From Mansonella perstans (taxonomy: Eukaryota > Nematoda > Chromadorea > Rhabditida > Onchocercidae), in NCBI GenBank assembly GCA_037074765.1, contig JBAMDO010000090.1, positions 1 to 64,000 on the forward strand: DNA of 64,000 bases, in the 5' to 3' direction. Each line of letters starts with the position of its first letter. Position 1 is the first letter of the stretch. Made by a program: the position numbers and the translations under genes. Below the pieces are notes generated by a model. The model did not search any database. It was not told the origin of the DNA and saw only the letters and a list, made by a program, of their open reading frames with translations. Positions 36,918 to 50,900 of the stretch are shown here, piece by piece.

Positions 36918-38689
36918 CTGAAATTGTTATATTTTGTGCAAAAAAGAATGATAAACGAGTGATAAAAGTTTGTAGAAAAATCCAATTTCTTTTTCTTATC
37001 TAATAAAACAGTGAAAAAATTATTTATTTCTGTTTCTAATTTACTAAATGAAAAATCAATTTTAGATCGCAATATTCCGCAAAATTTCACGTGAAAAATT
37101 TACGTCGTTTTATTTCACGTTATGGCATATCACTTTGTACAATTCTACAAAAAACGAATATTTCCTATCATCTTGTATTCACTAAATAAGTTCCATGTAA
37201 ACTATAAGAATTAAATAAATGAACAAATACGTATAATTTTATGAAATATTGATCTATTGAGCTACTAGTATAATCTAGAAGATCTAATATTGGTGAACGG
37301 ATCTATGGAATGTCTATAATCTATGGATGGCAATGAAGGCATTAATATGGAGTAATTGAAAGTACATCATCGATCTGCTATGATAAGGAATTTTGCATTA
37401 ATCAATAAAATAGTACCTCAGATAATAAAACAGTAGCTCAGCTAGCTCAGATAGTAGATACTCGAAACCAATCAAATCAACTTTCCAGTCCGGAAAAACA
37501 GAAACAAACTAATACGTTGCGTTGAAAATGGACAAAGTTGTCTAAATGATAGCAACCCGTATCCAAACCTATAGCAAGTATACTCATCTCGAAGAAACAA
37601 AAGTCTTCATGTTCGCACGCAACTGTTGTACCAGGTCTCACGTTATATAGAAGAATGTCACGTAATCAGTAAATAAATTTATCATTCCTATGATTCTTTA
37701 TTATTTTCCCATTCTCTATTCTTCTATCCTAATCTAATATTATGAACCATAATGTTGTTTGAACATTAAAACTTTTAAATCAAAGAATTAAAGTTTTACT
37801 AACTAATCATTTACTTCAATCAAAGATCTCATTAATTAGTGGAAAGAATTGTGCGATTAGCTTTACATCATACTAATACGAAAGATAATTAATTCACTGA
37901 TCGTTTCATACCTATGAAATCTTTAAAAAGCTATTAAAGCCAAACTTCACTTAAATGTTACTCTTATCATTCTTTTTGTACTAATTTATCTTATCAGTTA
38001 ATCTAATTTTTGCTATTTTCATCATTCTTTTGATCGGTTTAACTAAAGAATGATAAGTCATTAATTTCAACGGAATACTACATTGTATACGTATTTCACG
38101 TGTGGAAAAATGAAAGTTGAAATGATTGAGGTAAGTATTCCTCGTATTTCATCTTTTTTGAAAAGAAAAAAGAAACTTTTAAAGTGTTAAAACTTTTTTG
38201 TATGAAAAGTGATGAAAAAAGTGCCGTGCAATACCTTTTATTCATTTGAAATAGATTCTTCTCACTGTAAATTATTATTATCTATCTAAGCAACAGAAGA
38301 TGCCAAATACAGATTCTTTCTTTTTTCAAATAATACAAAAATATGAAAGTCATTATTAGCGATGGCTTAATTGCTCAAATCTTCATGATTATTCGATGGA
38401 GCAACTATTGTTGACCATTTGACCATGAATTTCAAAACAATTCCATTTAAGCTGCTAATAATTCTGTTAACTTATTAACGACTACCGAAATTAGCCAACC
38501 AACAGTTGACCTGTGAAGTTTCTGGGAATTTTAGCTCCTCCATTTTCTATAATACTTGATCACTATCATCATTTTCTGCGGCGAGATCAATAATTAAAAG
38601 TAGTTAAATTCTTGAAAACTATTTTAATTTAGCATTTGTCATCATTTAATGCAATGAATTTCAAAAATTTTTGACGACAAAGAAATGTA
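36918..38689. other. Intergenic region
   Basis: Upstream region of the aquaporin gene. AT-rich, with no supported exon. A short ATG followed by a strong GTAAGT donor occurs at about 38110-38136 on the plus strand, but its phase does not fit the fucosyltransferase exons. Confidence 0.5.
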
Positions 38690-39260
38690 TGAATGGAATG
38701 CAAAAGAAAGAGAAAGAGCCGAAGAAAATTTGTCAGGCTCATCCGTGAATGCAATAATAAAGTAAAAAGTTAAAAAACTTGAAAAAATGCGAGTCACCAA
38801 AAAAGAAAATTGAAATATTGAGGCAATCTAAGAAGTCGTCGGCAGACGGGAAGGTCTCAAAACGGCGGAAGGAAGATTTCTTGCCACGATTAAAATCCTG
38901 TTCAGTGCAAGGAACTACGGCGGGGAGCGTTGAAATGGTTATTATTATAAGGATGAAACTGATACATCTTTAGTTGTGTAGAGAAAGGCGGGGGAGTGCC
39001 CACGACATGCATTTTATGTAAAGGTTCCGGTTTTCCTTAAGGTATCATGGAGTTGTTTTTCCGGAAACGAATTTCGAAGGATTGAAGGAAAAGTAAAAGA
39101 ATCTTTAAAGGAGTAATAAATATCAGAACTTGTTGAGACTTTCTGTTAGATATCTTCAAGATTTGAAAAAGGCCAAAAGTGCTAGATGAATTGACCTAAT
39201 CACTTAATTCACTTTTTAGCTAAGATACCATTGGTACTAATATTTGGTCTTCGCTGAGTT
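38690..39260 (+). repeat. Lys-rich repeat, copy 1 (frame-broken)
   Basis: About 570 bases match 46110-46685 in inverted orientation at roughly 90-95%. A coding-like frame carries KRRKEDFLPRLKSCSVQGTT but is out of frame with its own upstream part here, so it is a dead copy. Downstream shared blocks include TTAGATATCTTCAAGATTTG and GGCCAAAAGTGCTA. Confidence 0.8.
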
Positions 39261-40423
39261 TTCCAGGTGTTAAGTATCCGTTTTGAGATCATCTAGCGTA
39301 TGTTTTACTTAAAATATAAAAAGGTTTCAGATTTCAGATTCTTCCTTGCAAAAATATCCAGTTTAAAACTTAGCCTTTAATTGAATTTTGAAGTTATTAT
39401 AGAATCTATTCGATAAAGAAAGGAAACAGGAAGTAAGGTTGCCAAAAAGCTTATCCAGTTTCAAAACAATAATGCAAACTAAAGAGAATCCATGTAACTT
39501 ATGTAACTAAATTTGTTTCCGGCGATCCTTACTGAGATGGCCTTCTGTATATTCAGAAATCAATATTTGGGTAGAATCACTGGTGGTTGCTGACAAATTG
39601 ATTTAGCAGAATGTGAAATATCCGTAAAAGCCTTTAAAAATCATTTTCTCACCAATAATGAATTTAGGAAAATGTTGTAATGAGATAAACCAAACGGAAT
39701 TGGTGAAAGTATCATCGCAAGTGACTGTCAGAAACAAATTGGATGAGACTAAAAGTATTGTATTTGAAGTTCACTTACCTGAAATTTACTGAACATTCAT
39801 GATAGTTTCAAGAAGTGAATATTATTACAATTCGATTTTATGATGTAATCATTAGCAGTTCTGTGTTGTGCAACTTTCTTAAATTTAAGGTTGTTTGATA
39901 TTTTACAATTACTGAAAACTTTGAATAATTTACATGTCGTTTTGATTCAGAAAACGAATAAATTCTAAATATTTCACTTTTTCCCTACTTCGCTTTCTTG
40001 CTAAAATATTTTGTGAAAATTTGGGAAGTTATCTCTGCAAGCGATTTCAATCTGTATCAATTCGTTTATTTTCATGTCCCTGAAGGTCATTGTCAAGGTC
40101 ATAGCGTTCTCACCATTGCTTTCGTGGCTGAAATAACGTTATGTTATCAGTCTTTGTTTGAGTAAACCGATTCATCCGTTCTTTCGCAATCATTGTCGAT
40201 CAATGCAAGGTTATTTTAGCAATTTACTTTCCTTAATTACAATTTGAATTCAAAACTAACTGTTTGCTAAACAAATTCACCCTAGTATTTTTAATTGAAG
40301 AAAACTACGTCATTTATTTTTTTCAATTTTAAAAATATGATAAGACAAAGATCTGATTATATGCATAAGATAGTATCCAATTTCTTGTCGATTTTGTTTA
40401 GGGAGGATATGGATTGCTGATTA
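39261..40423. other. Intergenic, upstream of the fucosyltransferase gene
   Basis: AT-rich sequence with no supported exon. It presumably holds the promoter or the first exon of the gene that follows. Confidence 0.5.
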
Positions 40424-40606
40424 ATGAGGAGTCAATTTATTAGAATTTTTATTTCATGCAGAGGAAAGAAATGAATGAAAAGCAGTTGAAAATGTTAAAA
40501 TTTATTCATTCTCAAACACTTCTAAGATTCTTCGTGAAATTTCCTAAGACAACTGATTTGAATTGGCTAATAAAAAAAGCTCCGCAAATAAATTGAAATT
40601 TTTCAG

Positions 40607-43348
40607 CAACAAGAAGGACATTGATATTTCTAACTTTTGCAATAATTTTATCTCTCTTAATGCTATTAATAACAAATTGGAGCTTTTACGGTATGCATGA
40701 TTCTAATCGTTTCGATCGATTATCAGTATTTCAAGTAACTCGAATTTTTCCTCAAGGAGGTTCTTTTTTTCGGTTTTCTTTGCTGAATTAACGTCCTATT
40801 TTTTTTAAAGAATCGAAATTAGGATAGAAGTAAATATGTAGCGGAAAATGACAAAAATTGGCCAACTGTTTTATGATTTAAGAATTTTCAAGAAAACCTT
40901 ATCTATAATTAAAGTCAGCACTAAACTTTCATGCTTATTTTTCTCCATAGTCCAGGTGAAGAAGTAAGATTTGATCAACCTTGGGCTTTGCCAAACTTAA
41001 AAATCATTCAGAACATAGAAGACATCAATCAAAGTGGACGTTATATAATAAGTAACTTTTCGTGGAGCCCAGGTGAACTTTGTTCAATACTCCCTACAAA
41101 ACTTGACTGATAAAAAACATTATCTGCTTTTTCAATATTAAAATGGAAATATAAAATTTACATATTGTTGATACAGAAGTGATGTGTTTTACCTAAAAAA
41201 CGAATACTTTTTGTGCTTTAAAACTTAGTGGAGAAACTTTTGCATGAAGCAAAATTGAATTTTGTCTTCTTATACCGCAATGATTTGCTAAAGCTATCAA
41301 TGCAAAAATGATGTGCATTGAACCAAAAAATTTTATTTCAGGATTAGGTAACTTAATGTTCCAGTATGCATCTTTACGAGCAATAGCTGAGCCATGTAAT
41401 GCGAAATTAATTGTCCCCGTTAAATGCACATTACGACGGGGCTTTAAATTGGATGCAGCTATAGTGAGCAATGAGCTGAATGACGAACTAATCCGGCGAT
41501 ATAGCTCAAATGAGCGTCATTTTGCTGTTTGTTTAAAGATCTCAAACAGTTCCATATCTTATAAATAAAACGAAAATTTTTATCTTTTTTAGATCTTTCA
41601 AACTTAATCTCGAGCTTTTAAAAAATCTATTCGCAAAAATATCTTAAATATAATATACTTTTTGTCATGTTGCAAATATTATGGAAAAATGGTTGATGAA
41701 TTATTCACAAACCGAAATTTCGAATATATTTCGGGATATCTTCAATCATATCATTACTTTCATCCCAAACAGGTAATTTATATTATGCTTCAGTTCTTAA
41801 TTTGCTCAAGCCATATGTGAAGAAACCAACAATTAATTGCATTTAATGATTTTACCCAATCTCTCAAATTCATATTATCGCTTTTAGTTTCTGTCGTATA
41901 TAATGCTATCACCGTTTCATTATTTTTATTTTATTATTGTCTCCATTTATCAATGATAATGCGAATTGAAAGATAAACTAAACTAACTTCAGGAGAATTT
42001 GATTCGTAAGCAATTCACCTTCTTACCAGAAATTATCGAACGAGCAGATAATTATCTACAAGAAGCTAAATACGAGAAACTGCATGCGCACACTACAGTT
42101 ATCACGGATCTTAACAATCATCCTGACCAAATGGATATCACTGAAGATTTTCATGGTGTCTTCCTTATCAGCTTTATGATAACAACTGAACTGTTCTTTA
42201 CAAAGTTCAAAGCATTCATAGAGGTAGAAGATTAATATGAAATCTTAATTTTCAATAACTACAGGTTATGTATACGTCGGGATACATATACGACGTGGTA
42301 TGGATATTACAATGAATAGTCGGAATATAAAATACGGCCATACTGTTATCACGAAAGATTATGTCAGAAATGCAATGGATTATTTCAGGTTAGTAAAATG
42401 GGACCAACTTAGATAAGATTATATTAAAGTTTACTATAATCAGCACTGTAAACTATTATCCATACCATATATTTTTCTACTTATTTCAATTAAATAGCAT
42501 CACAAAACGTTTAAAAACTGGAGTTCGGACATTATTTAAATATTTTAATAAAAAGCTTTTTGAAGATGATAGCTACCATCTCTCATCTCTTCTCCATTTA
42601 TCCTAAATAATTACTGCTCTTTACTCATCTTGGTTATTAAAGAATGATAACGCAGTTGGGAGCAAATAAATTTTGCACTAAAATAAGGTCAATGTCTCTA
42701 AATTAGACATTAATTTCTGCTCATTAGTATCCCCAAATTACAGATCAAAATTCGAAAAGTTGATATTTGTAATAAGCACTGATAATGAGCATTGGGTTAA
42801 GACAAATATCAATCATACTCGTAGAGGTTAGTACTTGTTAAAGATTGTTGTTAAGTTTATATTCCATATTTCAAACCTATATTTCAACGTAATTAATTCA
42901 TTGAGGTGTCAGCGCTTTATTCTGTAATAAATGAATTGAATTCCTTTGAAATGTCTTTATCGAATGAGTACTATGCACTTAAAAAAGGAAAAAAGAAAAA
43001 AAAATCGCAGTTTTCTTGCAAAACTTCATATGGAATATTTCCAACATAGTAATTAAAAAGCTAATTCGCATTTAATTGGTACATATTCAAAAGTTAATAA
43101 GTGCAAAAGGAATAAAAATAATTTAAGGTGAAATCTATATCGTATCGTCGGGTTATCGCGAAGTCGATATGGCAACACTAGTTCGTTGTAATCATACGAT
43201 AATGAGTACTGGTACTTTTTCTTGGTGGACTGCTTATCTGACAAATGGTACAACAATATACTATAATGATTGGCCAAAACATAATTCAGTACTGGAGAAA
43301 ATGATGAAGAAAGACGAGTATTTCCTAAATAGTTGGATACCAATGTGA
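40607..43348 (+). CDS. Alpha-1,2-fucosyltransferase-like protein (GT11 family)
   Basis: Exons: 40607-40690, 40956-41072, 41342-about 41530, about 41615-41772, 41993-42155, 42265-42388, 42744-42826 and 43128-43348. The first carries a single hydrophobic anchor (TLIFLTFAIILSLLMLLI), giving a type II Golgi topology. Motifs in order: GLGNLMFQYASLRAIAE (usual GLGNQMFQYA), GYLQSYHYF, VGIHIRRGMD (the HxRRxD donor-binding motif) and STGTFSWWTAYL (usual STGTFGWW). This is the GT11 signature; the enzyme would add fucose from GDP-fucose to glycans in the Golgi. Two points are open. The initiator is not certain: a 7-nt exon at 40424-40430 would give a phase-correct MRTTRR start, but its donor is weak. 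The acceptor of exon 4 (CTCGAG at 41609-41614) is weak, although it closes the frame. Length would be about 381 aa. Confidence 0.85.
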
Positions 43349-44970
43349 TGATGCCTGAATCTTTCCTTCTTCATTTGATTAGTGGCAGATTACAGTAACC
43401 ATCGAAAGTGGAATTCAACCAAAAATTGGAAAAGACTATTTATTCTTAACTTCAAAGAAGTGAATTTTCTCGTATTTCTTGATTGTGAAATACTGCATGC
43501 TTCTACTGTATTTTGAATGTTTTTCGACTCATCCCATTTATTGGAAAATTCCGACGCTCAGCGGAATTTATTTGAAATTAACTTTTCTCAAGCTGGCTGT
43601 TGACAGTCTTATTAAAGTTAATATATTTTTTTGTAATTATCAATAAGTAAACAAGAGATGATATTTTCACTTGATAGTAAAATATGTATGAGCCATTAAT
43701 TATTTCTTTCAGGGTAAGATTTGTCTCGAAACGTTATTTTTCTGTTACTACGATTTCAGAGTTTCTTTGTTCAAAACATTCTCAAAATTTAAATTTCATT
43801 TCTCTCATAAGATAATAAAATTTTTTAGTTGTGAAATCTTAAAACTTAGTAGTCTGTTTCCATAATTTTCATGCATATAAAAATTTTCTTTGTAACTAAA
43901 TTAATCGAGAAAAATTCTTTCAGCTTATCACAAATGGTTGAAACTTTTCTTCTCCACCCTTTCCAATACTTTTTTTCCTTACTTGTTTAATCAGATCCGT
44001 GATAAATTCAAAGCATCTTTACAGCCTAGAATACAATGTATAAACTTATTAATTTAATTTTATTATTCATTCACCATTTCCATTTTACAGAATCACTAAA
44101 GACGTTCATTTAATCGTTGCAATGTTTCATTTTTTCTGTAAAATTGTTCCCTTTGCTTTTTCTCTCATCGTTTACAAAACTTTCATGGAGAACGATATAA
44201 ATTACTTTTCAAATCATTCGGTCGAATTCCGAGAGATTAATGTGGGGACTTTTATGCATCTTATAAATAACCGCATGTAATAGGAAAGATTGTTGAAAAT
44301 CCTTTTAACCCAATTTAAACTTATACTGCTATGGAGCACCAGTGAATTGGAAGATTTCTATTAAGACGAATCTCAAAACAGATCTTGCGGTAGATCGCAT
44401 TTTCATTTTGAATTGATACTTAGCAAGAGTGGCTTAGAGAATATGTTCATCAATTTTACATGCTCAAAGCAATCAGTTAATTTTTTTTTTTTTGAGATTG
44501 AAAATTGAATCTTTCAGAGACGCAAATTTATAGGAACATATTGTATTTTATTCGGTCTACCTTTTCAATTGCTCTCAAAGTAAATGTGTTTAGGTGGAAC
44601 TAACGAGAAACACAGATCTGTCACGGATATTTTTTGTACCAAAAGATTTTCTGAGTTTTGCACGCCACCTCAAAGAATCACTCATTTATTCTCAATAAAA
44701 GATAAAATCTCTAAATATTCGGACGATTAATTAAAAAAGTCGAAGAAATGATCCATCGATTAAATAGGCTGATGAGAATACTTTGTCTTGTATATTTTCC
44801 AGCCAAATGGCAAGTACATCAATTCTACTCTATTGTTGTTTCACATTGCTTGTTCCTGTGCTCAGAAAATAACAATCTTGTCTGAATTTTACTTCTATTT
44901 CTAAATTTGTTCATTATTAGAGAATAAATAATTAACCATTTATCCATCTCATCATTATCATTTTATCACA
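43349..44970. other. Convergent intergenic region
   Basis: Lies between the 3' ends of the fucosyltransferase (plus) and the BTB zinc-finger gene (minus). No exon or RNA gene seen. Confidence 0.55.
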
Positions 44971-47900
44971 TTATTCTGTTTTAGCGTTTAAACAAAGAGA
45001 TGGTAAATCAATGTCAGGCATAATAGGATCCACATTAAATAATGTATCGTCTTCATTTTCCTGAATGAAAATTCAATTTTAACATGGTAGTGAGAATTTT
45101 GAAAATAATTTTAAAGATCGTGGAACTGCATAGCTATAGATATTACCAATAGCTATTACTAGGAGACATGATACTTACTGTATTCAGGTTTTTAATATCA
45201 TATTTGTTAGATTTATTTTTGCTTTAAAACAATGCAATTAAAATGTTAAATACTTTTTCCATCTTATTTTTTGGCTTTATTTCAGGCACGCCATTTGGCA
45301 GCTTCAAATTTACATCACCACTTTTTTTTTCCGGCCTTATTTCTGAAGGAGTACTGCAAACAGTTGCAAAGTTTAGTATGAACTTAAGTTATGAATTCAA
45401 CAATGCCTTGAAAACAATACCTTGAACTTATTTGCATTCTAAATGATAGAGAAAAATGGTGCAGAAACATTGCAGCTAAAAATTTTATCGGTGCCATATC
45501 TTTCATACAATTTAATTGAAAATGAAAAATTAACTGTGTTATTGAAGCGCTGATTCCAGTTGAATGATAATTCGAAATTTCAAATTTCGAGTTTTCAAAT
45601 ATTTCTCGAGCAACAGGACTTTTAATCATCTTTATCTTCTTTTTTTGCTAAACATAAGAATAATAAGCAACCAGATGTTACGAATTAATATTTACGATTC
45701 TTCGAGTATCTCAAATTCACATTGAATGCAGAAAAAAATTAATTTCTGGAATAAACAATTAATCAAATAATCAATCCACTTGCTGGTTATGCAGTTATCT
45801 AGGCTAACTTATTATCACGCAGAGACATTTATGCTTTTAAGAAGTACAACGTATTTCTTACTACAATTGGTAGTAACATCGTTTGAATTTCAAATTATAA
45901 GGCTTGTATAGAAAATATAAGGTAATCGATCACCAACATGTTATTTCTATTTAAACACCATGAACGTTAATTGCCTAGGTTTTTACATTCGTCAATATAA
46001 AACTATAGGGCAGGAAAACTTTTTGAAATAATTCATCTGAACATTTACTGCTGCTTGAATAAGTATACTTTCCGGAAATTTCAAACATCATTAAAACAAA
46101 GCAATATGTCCCCCAGCAAAGGCCAAATATCAGTACCAGTGGTACCTTGGCCAAAAAGTGAATTAAGTGATTTGGTCAATCCATGTAGCACTTTTGGCCT
46201 TTTTCAAATCTTGAAGATATCTAACAGAAAATCTTAACAATATTTATTGCTTCGTTTTCTAATATTTATTGCTTCTTTTAAGATTCTTTCACTTTTCGTC
46301 CAGCCCTTCGAAATTTGTTCTCAAAAAAACAATCCCATGACACCTTAATCGGAAACCGGAATCTTCACATAAAATGCATTTCATGAGCCCTCCCCACCTC
46401 TCTTCAGTTTCATCCTTATAATAATAACCGTTTCAACATTCCCCACCGTAGTTCCTTGCACTGAACAGGATTTTAATCGTGGCAAGAAATCTTCCTTCCG
46501 CCGTTTTGAGACCTTCCCGTTTGCCGACGACTTCTTAGATCGCCTCAATATTTCAGTTTTCTTTTTTGGTGACTCGTATTTTTTCAAATTTTTTAACTTT
46601 TGCTTTTTTGTTGCATTCACGGATGAGCCTGACATTCTTTTCGGCTCTTTCTCTTTCTTTTGCACTCCATTTGTGCATTTCTTTGTCGTCTAGAACTTAT
46701 GAAATTCATTAGATTTAAATAGCTGATTGCTTGCATTGTGCATTAAATATTGTTGACAAGCGTTGGGGTATTAATGCTACAGTTAACCGTTATATTCTAA
46801 TATTTTATTGCCAGATTTAACAGATTTTTGATTTATTCAATTTCTAATACATCGCTTCCTTTCAAAAGTTTGAATCAATAAATTTTTTCAAAATTAACTA
46901 TTTCACTGTTTTTTTTAGAATATGCGTCTCATACATATTTATATGACAAAATATTATTCGAAATGTAAGCACTGTTTGCTATTAATTTATAAACTTTTAG
47001 CTTTTTAATGGTAAATATTATAAATAAATGCCGAAATCATTATTGTATCTTAATACCACACAAAACTTTTTCATTAGACTTGTTTTTGCTGAAATAGACA
47101 GACCATTGTTGTATTGGTGGTGACAAGTGGAGTTGAATAACGACACGACACAGCTTTGCGGTTATGAAAAACAATAATTTGACCGCATTTAAAGTGATTG
47201 TTTTAAAAAGGAACATATATTGAGTTCAATAAAGTATCTACAAATGTAAATTTACGGAAATTTGAATCTTCAAAAAATAATGCAAATTTTTGAGAGTTGA
47301 AAATTTTCGTGCTGTTATTGCAATTAGAAATGTTGAATTTTTGTAGAAATAGCAAAGCTTTTTTTCAATTATTTTCCTCCTTCTGCAGTAAGACTGATAC
47401 ATCTTAAAATTAATATCATCTGTATCATCTATTGGTAAATTCAACAATTCAACGTTGGAACATTTTTTATATGGAGAAAAACTTTACTATTTTTTTTGCT
47501 AACTTCGTTAACTAAATAAATGGACGAGGGGACCTAGACAGCAGGTCTAGGCAATACACTAGAAGTATTGGTTTCGAATTAGATAAGCAATTCTAAAAAT
47601 GGTAAACGAATGATTCTCAAATCGGAGCGATATTTGCATTCTAAAATTCATAAGTGTGAAAAAACAACTTTTATTCGAAGGTACAAGATGGATGGATCAG
47701 TGAGCAGATACATATCTATTAGTCACACAACAAAAATGATGATTAATAAAAGAATTGGCGCATGAGGATTTCTGCCTATAGTTCCAAAGCAGAACATAAA
47801 TTGACTGATTGAAAAAAAAGTAATGGAACGCTGAAATGGTGGAAATGTCTCATTTTTTTCATGCTTAACAAAACAATTGGCTTTACAGAGTTTAAGTTCA

Positions 47901-50900
47901 GTTCTAACTTCTTGTAAGACTGTTCTGGGATTCAACGCAATCTCAGTAGCTTTTTATGTAGAAATATTTCATCTGCTAAACATTAGTTTTAAATTTAATT
48001 AGGTTTAAAAGAATAAATCATTTGATAAGAACAAAGTTTAGCAAAATATTTGAGGAGAATGGAAAATTTTTAGCTCAGCGTAGAAGGAGAGACATATGAT
48101 TAGGTTCCAATAATTTTTGCTTATTTTTCAAACTATAGACGTTTAAAGAACATTTATAAAATAAACTTTTAAATGCAGTGTTCGATCCCTGTTATGAAAT
48201 TCACCCTCCTTTAAACAGAATCTTTTAATTTGATTGTTTTATTGAAGTTGTTTGAAGTTGTGTAGTTTCACGACCTCTCGCCGTAACTTCTAAGACCTTC
48301 TCAATTCCGTTGCTCTAAATTACTATTAGTGTAAATAAATAAGTGTTATTAATTACTAAAGATTGGCATTGTAATTAAAAAAACTAAAGCTCTCATCACG
48401 AAATATTTTTACAAGATAAATTTTTTATGTAATACTAAAATTCTTTGATTTCTATTCAGAAAATTCTTTTGTAGAAAGGCGCTATAGGCGATACAAATTC
48501 TTTTGTAGAAAGGCGATGGCCTGTCTGTTCTCATTATATCTGACTTTTTGTTGCTGTAAAAGTGAAAATATTACTGAATATGCCATAAATTCAAATGTGA
48601 ATTCACGTTTTAGGAGCTGTAATGCGTATCGATTCTAACTGCACCGCCGATGTTGCAGTCGAGGAAACGATATCTTCCATTTCGGCAATCTCTTTCGCCG
48701 TTTCTATGGCACCAACCAATAAAAGCTTCCCATCCCTAAATTATTTATACCCTCATTGATTTTTTTTGGCAGTTCTGTAATGTAACTTGAAAGTGGATCC
48801 ATTAAAGCTTAAAAGAAAAAAATCGAACCGTGGAGAAATTCCAGTTAAAAAATTGTTCTTATTGCCAACACTACTAGTAGTAGCTGTATCAGGTTCACTT
48901 TGTTTCCGTTGGAATGTTTCTTTGCCATGAATGAATGATTTATGCTGTTCCAGGTCATCAAATGTTCGTCCTCTAGAAATTGTTCACTTTCTAATCCAAT
49001 ACAAAACATTTTACTTTAATTCTTTCAAATAATTATTTATTCAAGAATGCTTCAAAATTTAAGATAAAATAATTACGATCATTTTGCAAAAGGGTTTGAG
49101 AGCAATGAAAGATGAAAGGCCATGAATAATTTCGAATGATTCAAATATTTGATTTATTATATTTTTTAAATAAACTTTCTATTCCATCATGAAATGAATG
49201 GGAGAGCGCTTCGAAAGGAATTCTGAAAGTTGACAAACTGTCATCGATTGATTGCCCATATTTTTTCATTAACGATCTTTTCATTTAATAAATTATTAAT
49301 TTATGGACAAGATCAATTTTTTTACTAAAAGAAAAAAATTAATGCTCTGGCAACATAGTACCTATAGCCACATTTTGAACATTGCAAATTGTATATAGCT
49401 TGAGGATATGTGTGCGTGATATTCGTTCGCGGTATTTCAGAAACAGCAGAAGTGACACGATTTACATCTTGTACATGACGGCTTATATGCTTTTCCAGCA
49501 TTGCCGGGCTTTTTGACACATGGCGACAAAATGGACACTTCCGTGAACCTGATGAAAGTTGAATCATTCATTATAATTTGTGTCATTCCAGGAATAAATA
49601 ATCAAGCCGTTAGGATCTTATCCAAATTATTCAATAAAGTTTAAAATTGTGCCAAACAATAGAATTTGACAAACTAGAAAATGCCTGTTTTTTTAATATG
49701 AAAAAACAGTAAAAATACCTAAATCGATATTATCTGGTAAAGGGATATGATGTCGATAGTATTTATGGAAATGAATGTATCGCGCCTCTCGTGTCCTAAA
49801 CGGACAACCTTTTTCGTCACATTTGATAGGTGAATTACGATGATATATGGTAACATGATATGATACCGAATTGTAGCGACCATAAACTTTGTGACATACT
49901 GTACACATATAACCATTTGGTACTTGTTCGATGTATTTCTTATTACGGCACCAACCTGAAATTAAATGTGTCAAAAAAATTGCAGGCTAAAATTCAGCTC
50001 TTGCATTATCAATATAAAAATTATTTATTAATTTTTTAACTACTTGAACATTCTGATTGAATTAGAAGAAACAAAAGATTTCAACCTTCTTTCTCATTTG
50101 ATGGAAGGACAAGCTCATTGGATTTTTTGGAACTTCCCGTTTGTTCTGCCGAGGACGATTTTTTCGCTGATGCACTAAAGAAAAGAACTGGAATGAATAT
50201 TCAATCTAAACTGAATTAAAGAAAATAAGTCGAGGGGTGATATTAAAATTAGAGACAAAGCAATAGCATTTACTTTTAATTTCGAATTCAACAATACAAT
50301 TCCGATGACGAAAGTCAATCGAAACAATTGAAACTTTCAACCTGCAAAAATTTGAGACTGAAATATCGGTCAAATTATTTTTTAGCTAATATTTACCTAA
50401 GCAATGTATTGCTCATTAAATCATTTTCAGCCCAGATTTCCGAAGATTTTTGAATTTCTTTCTTCGTGGTTATCGATGAAAAATGGCGTTGTTTTGTCAA
50501 ATTAGGCGAGTTTGAATTTCCTGCAAGTTTAATCTCCTTAAAAGCTATTCGAACATTTTGATATCTATTATAGACAATTAGCATTTATACAAACTATAAC
50601 AGTTTGTCACAAATGCACCAAATTGTCTGTTTGGTAGCAAAATACGTAAAATTATTAACTGGGAATGGCTGAAAGCTGAAATTCCCCGAAAAAAGATATA
50701 CTTTTAGATTGGAATGATAATGATAGGTCAGCTATTGAACAATTTCCGTAAATTTCGAAGTTAAAAGAAATTTGATAATGAATGCTTACTGGCCATAATA
50801 TTATGTTGCCTTGTAAAAAAATTGCTTTCATCAAATTGAATGGACAGAAATAGTTTCACAAGTTCTGCCACTTGCATTTCTACCATTGGAATTTGACATA

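Noticed and set aside
38110..38136. First exon of the fucosyltransferase (ATG plus GTAAGT donor)
   Set aside because: It ends in phase 0, whereas the 40607 exon needs phase 1, and it lies 2.5 kb away with no linking exon found.
48170..48200. tRNA-like T-loop word (GTTCGATCC)
   Set aside because: No matching acceptor, D or anticodon stems within 80 bases on either side.
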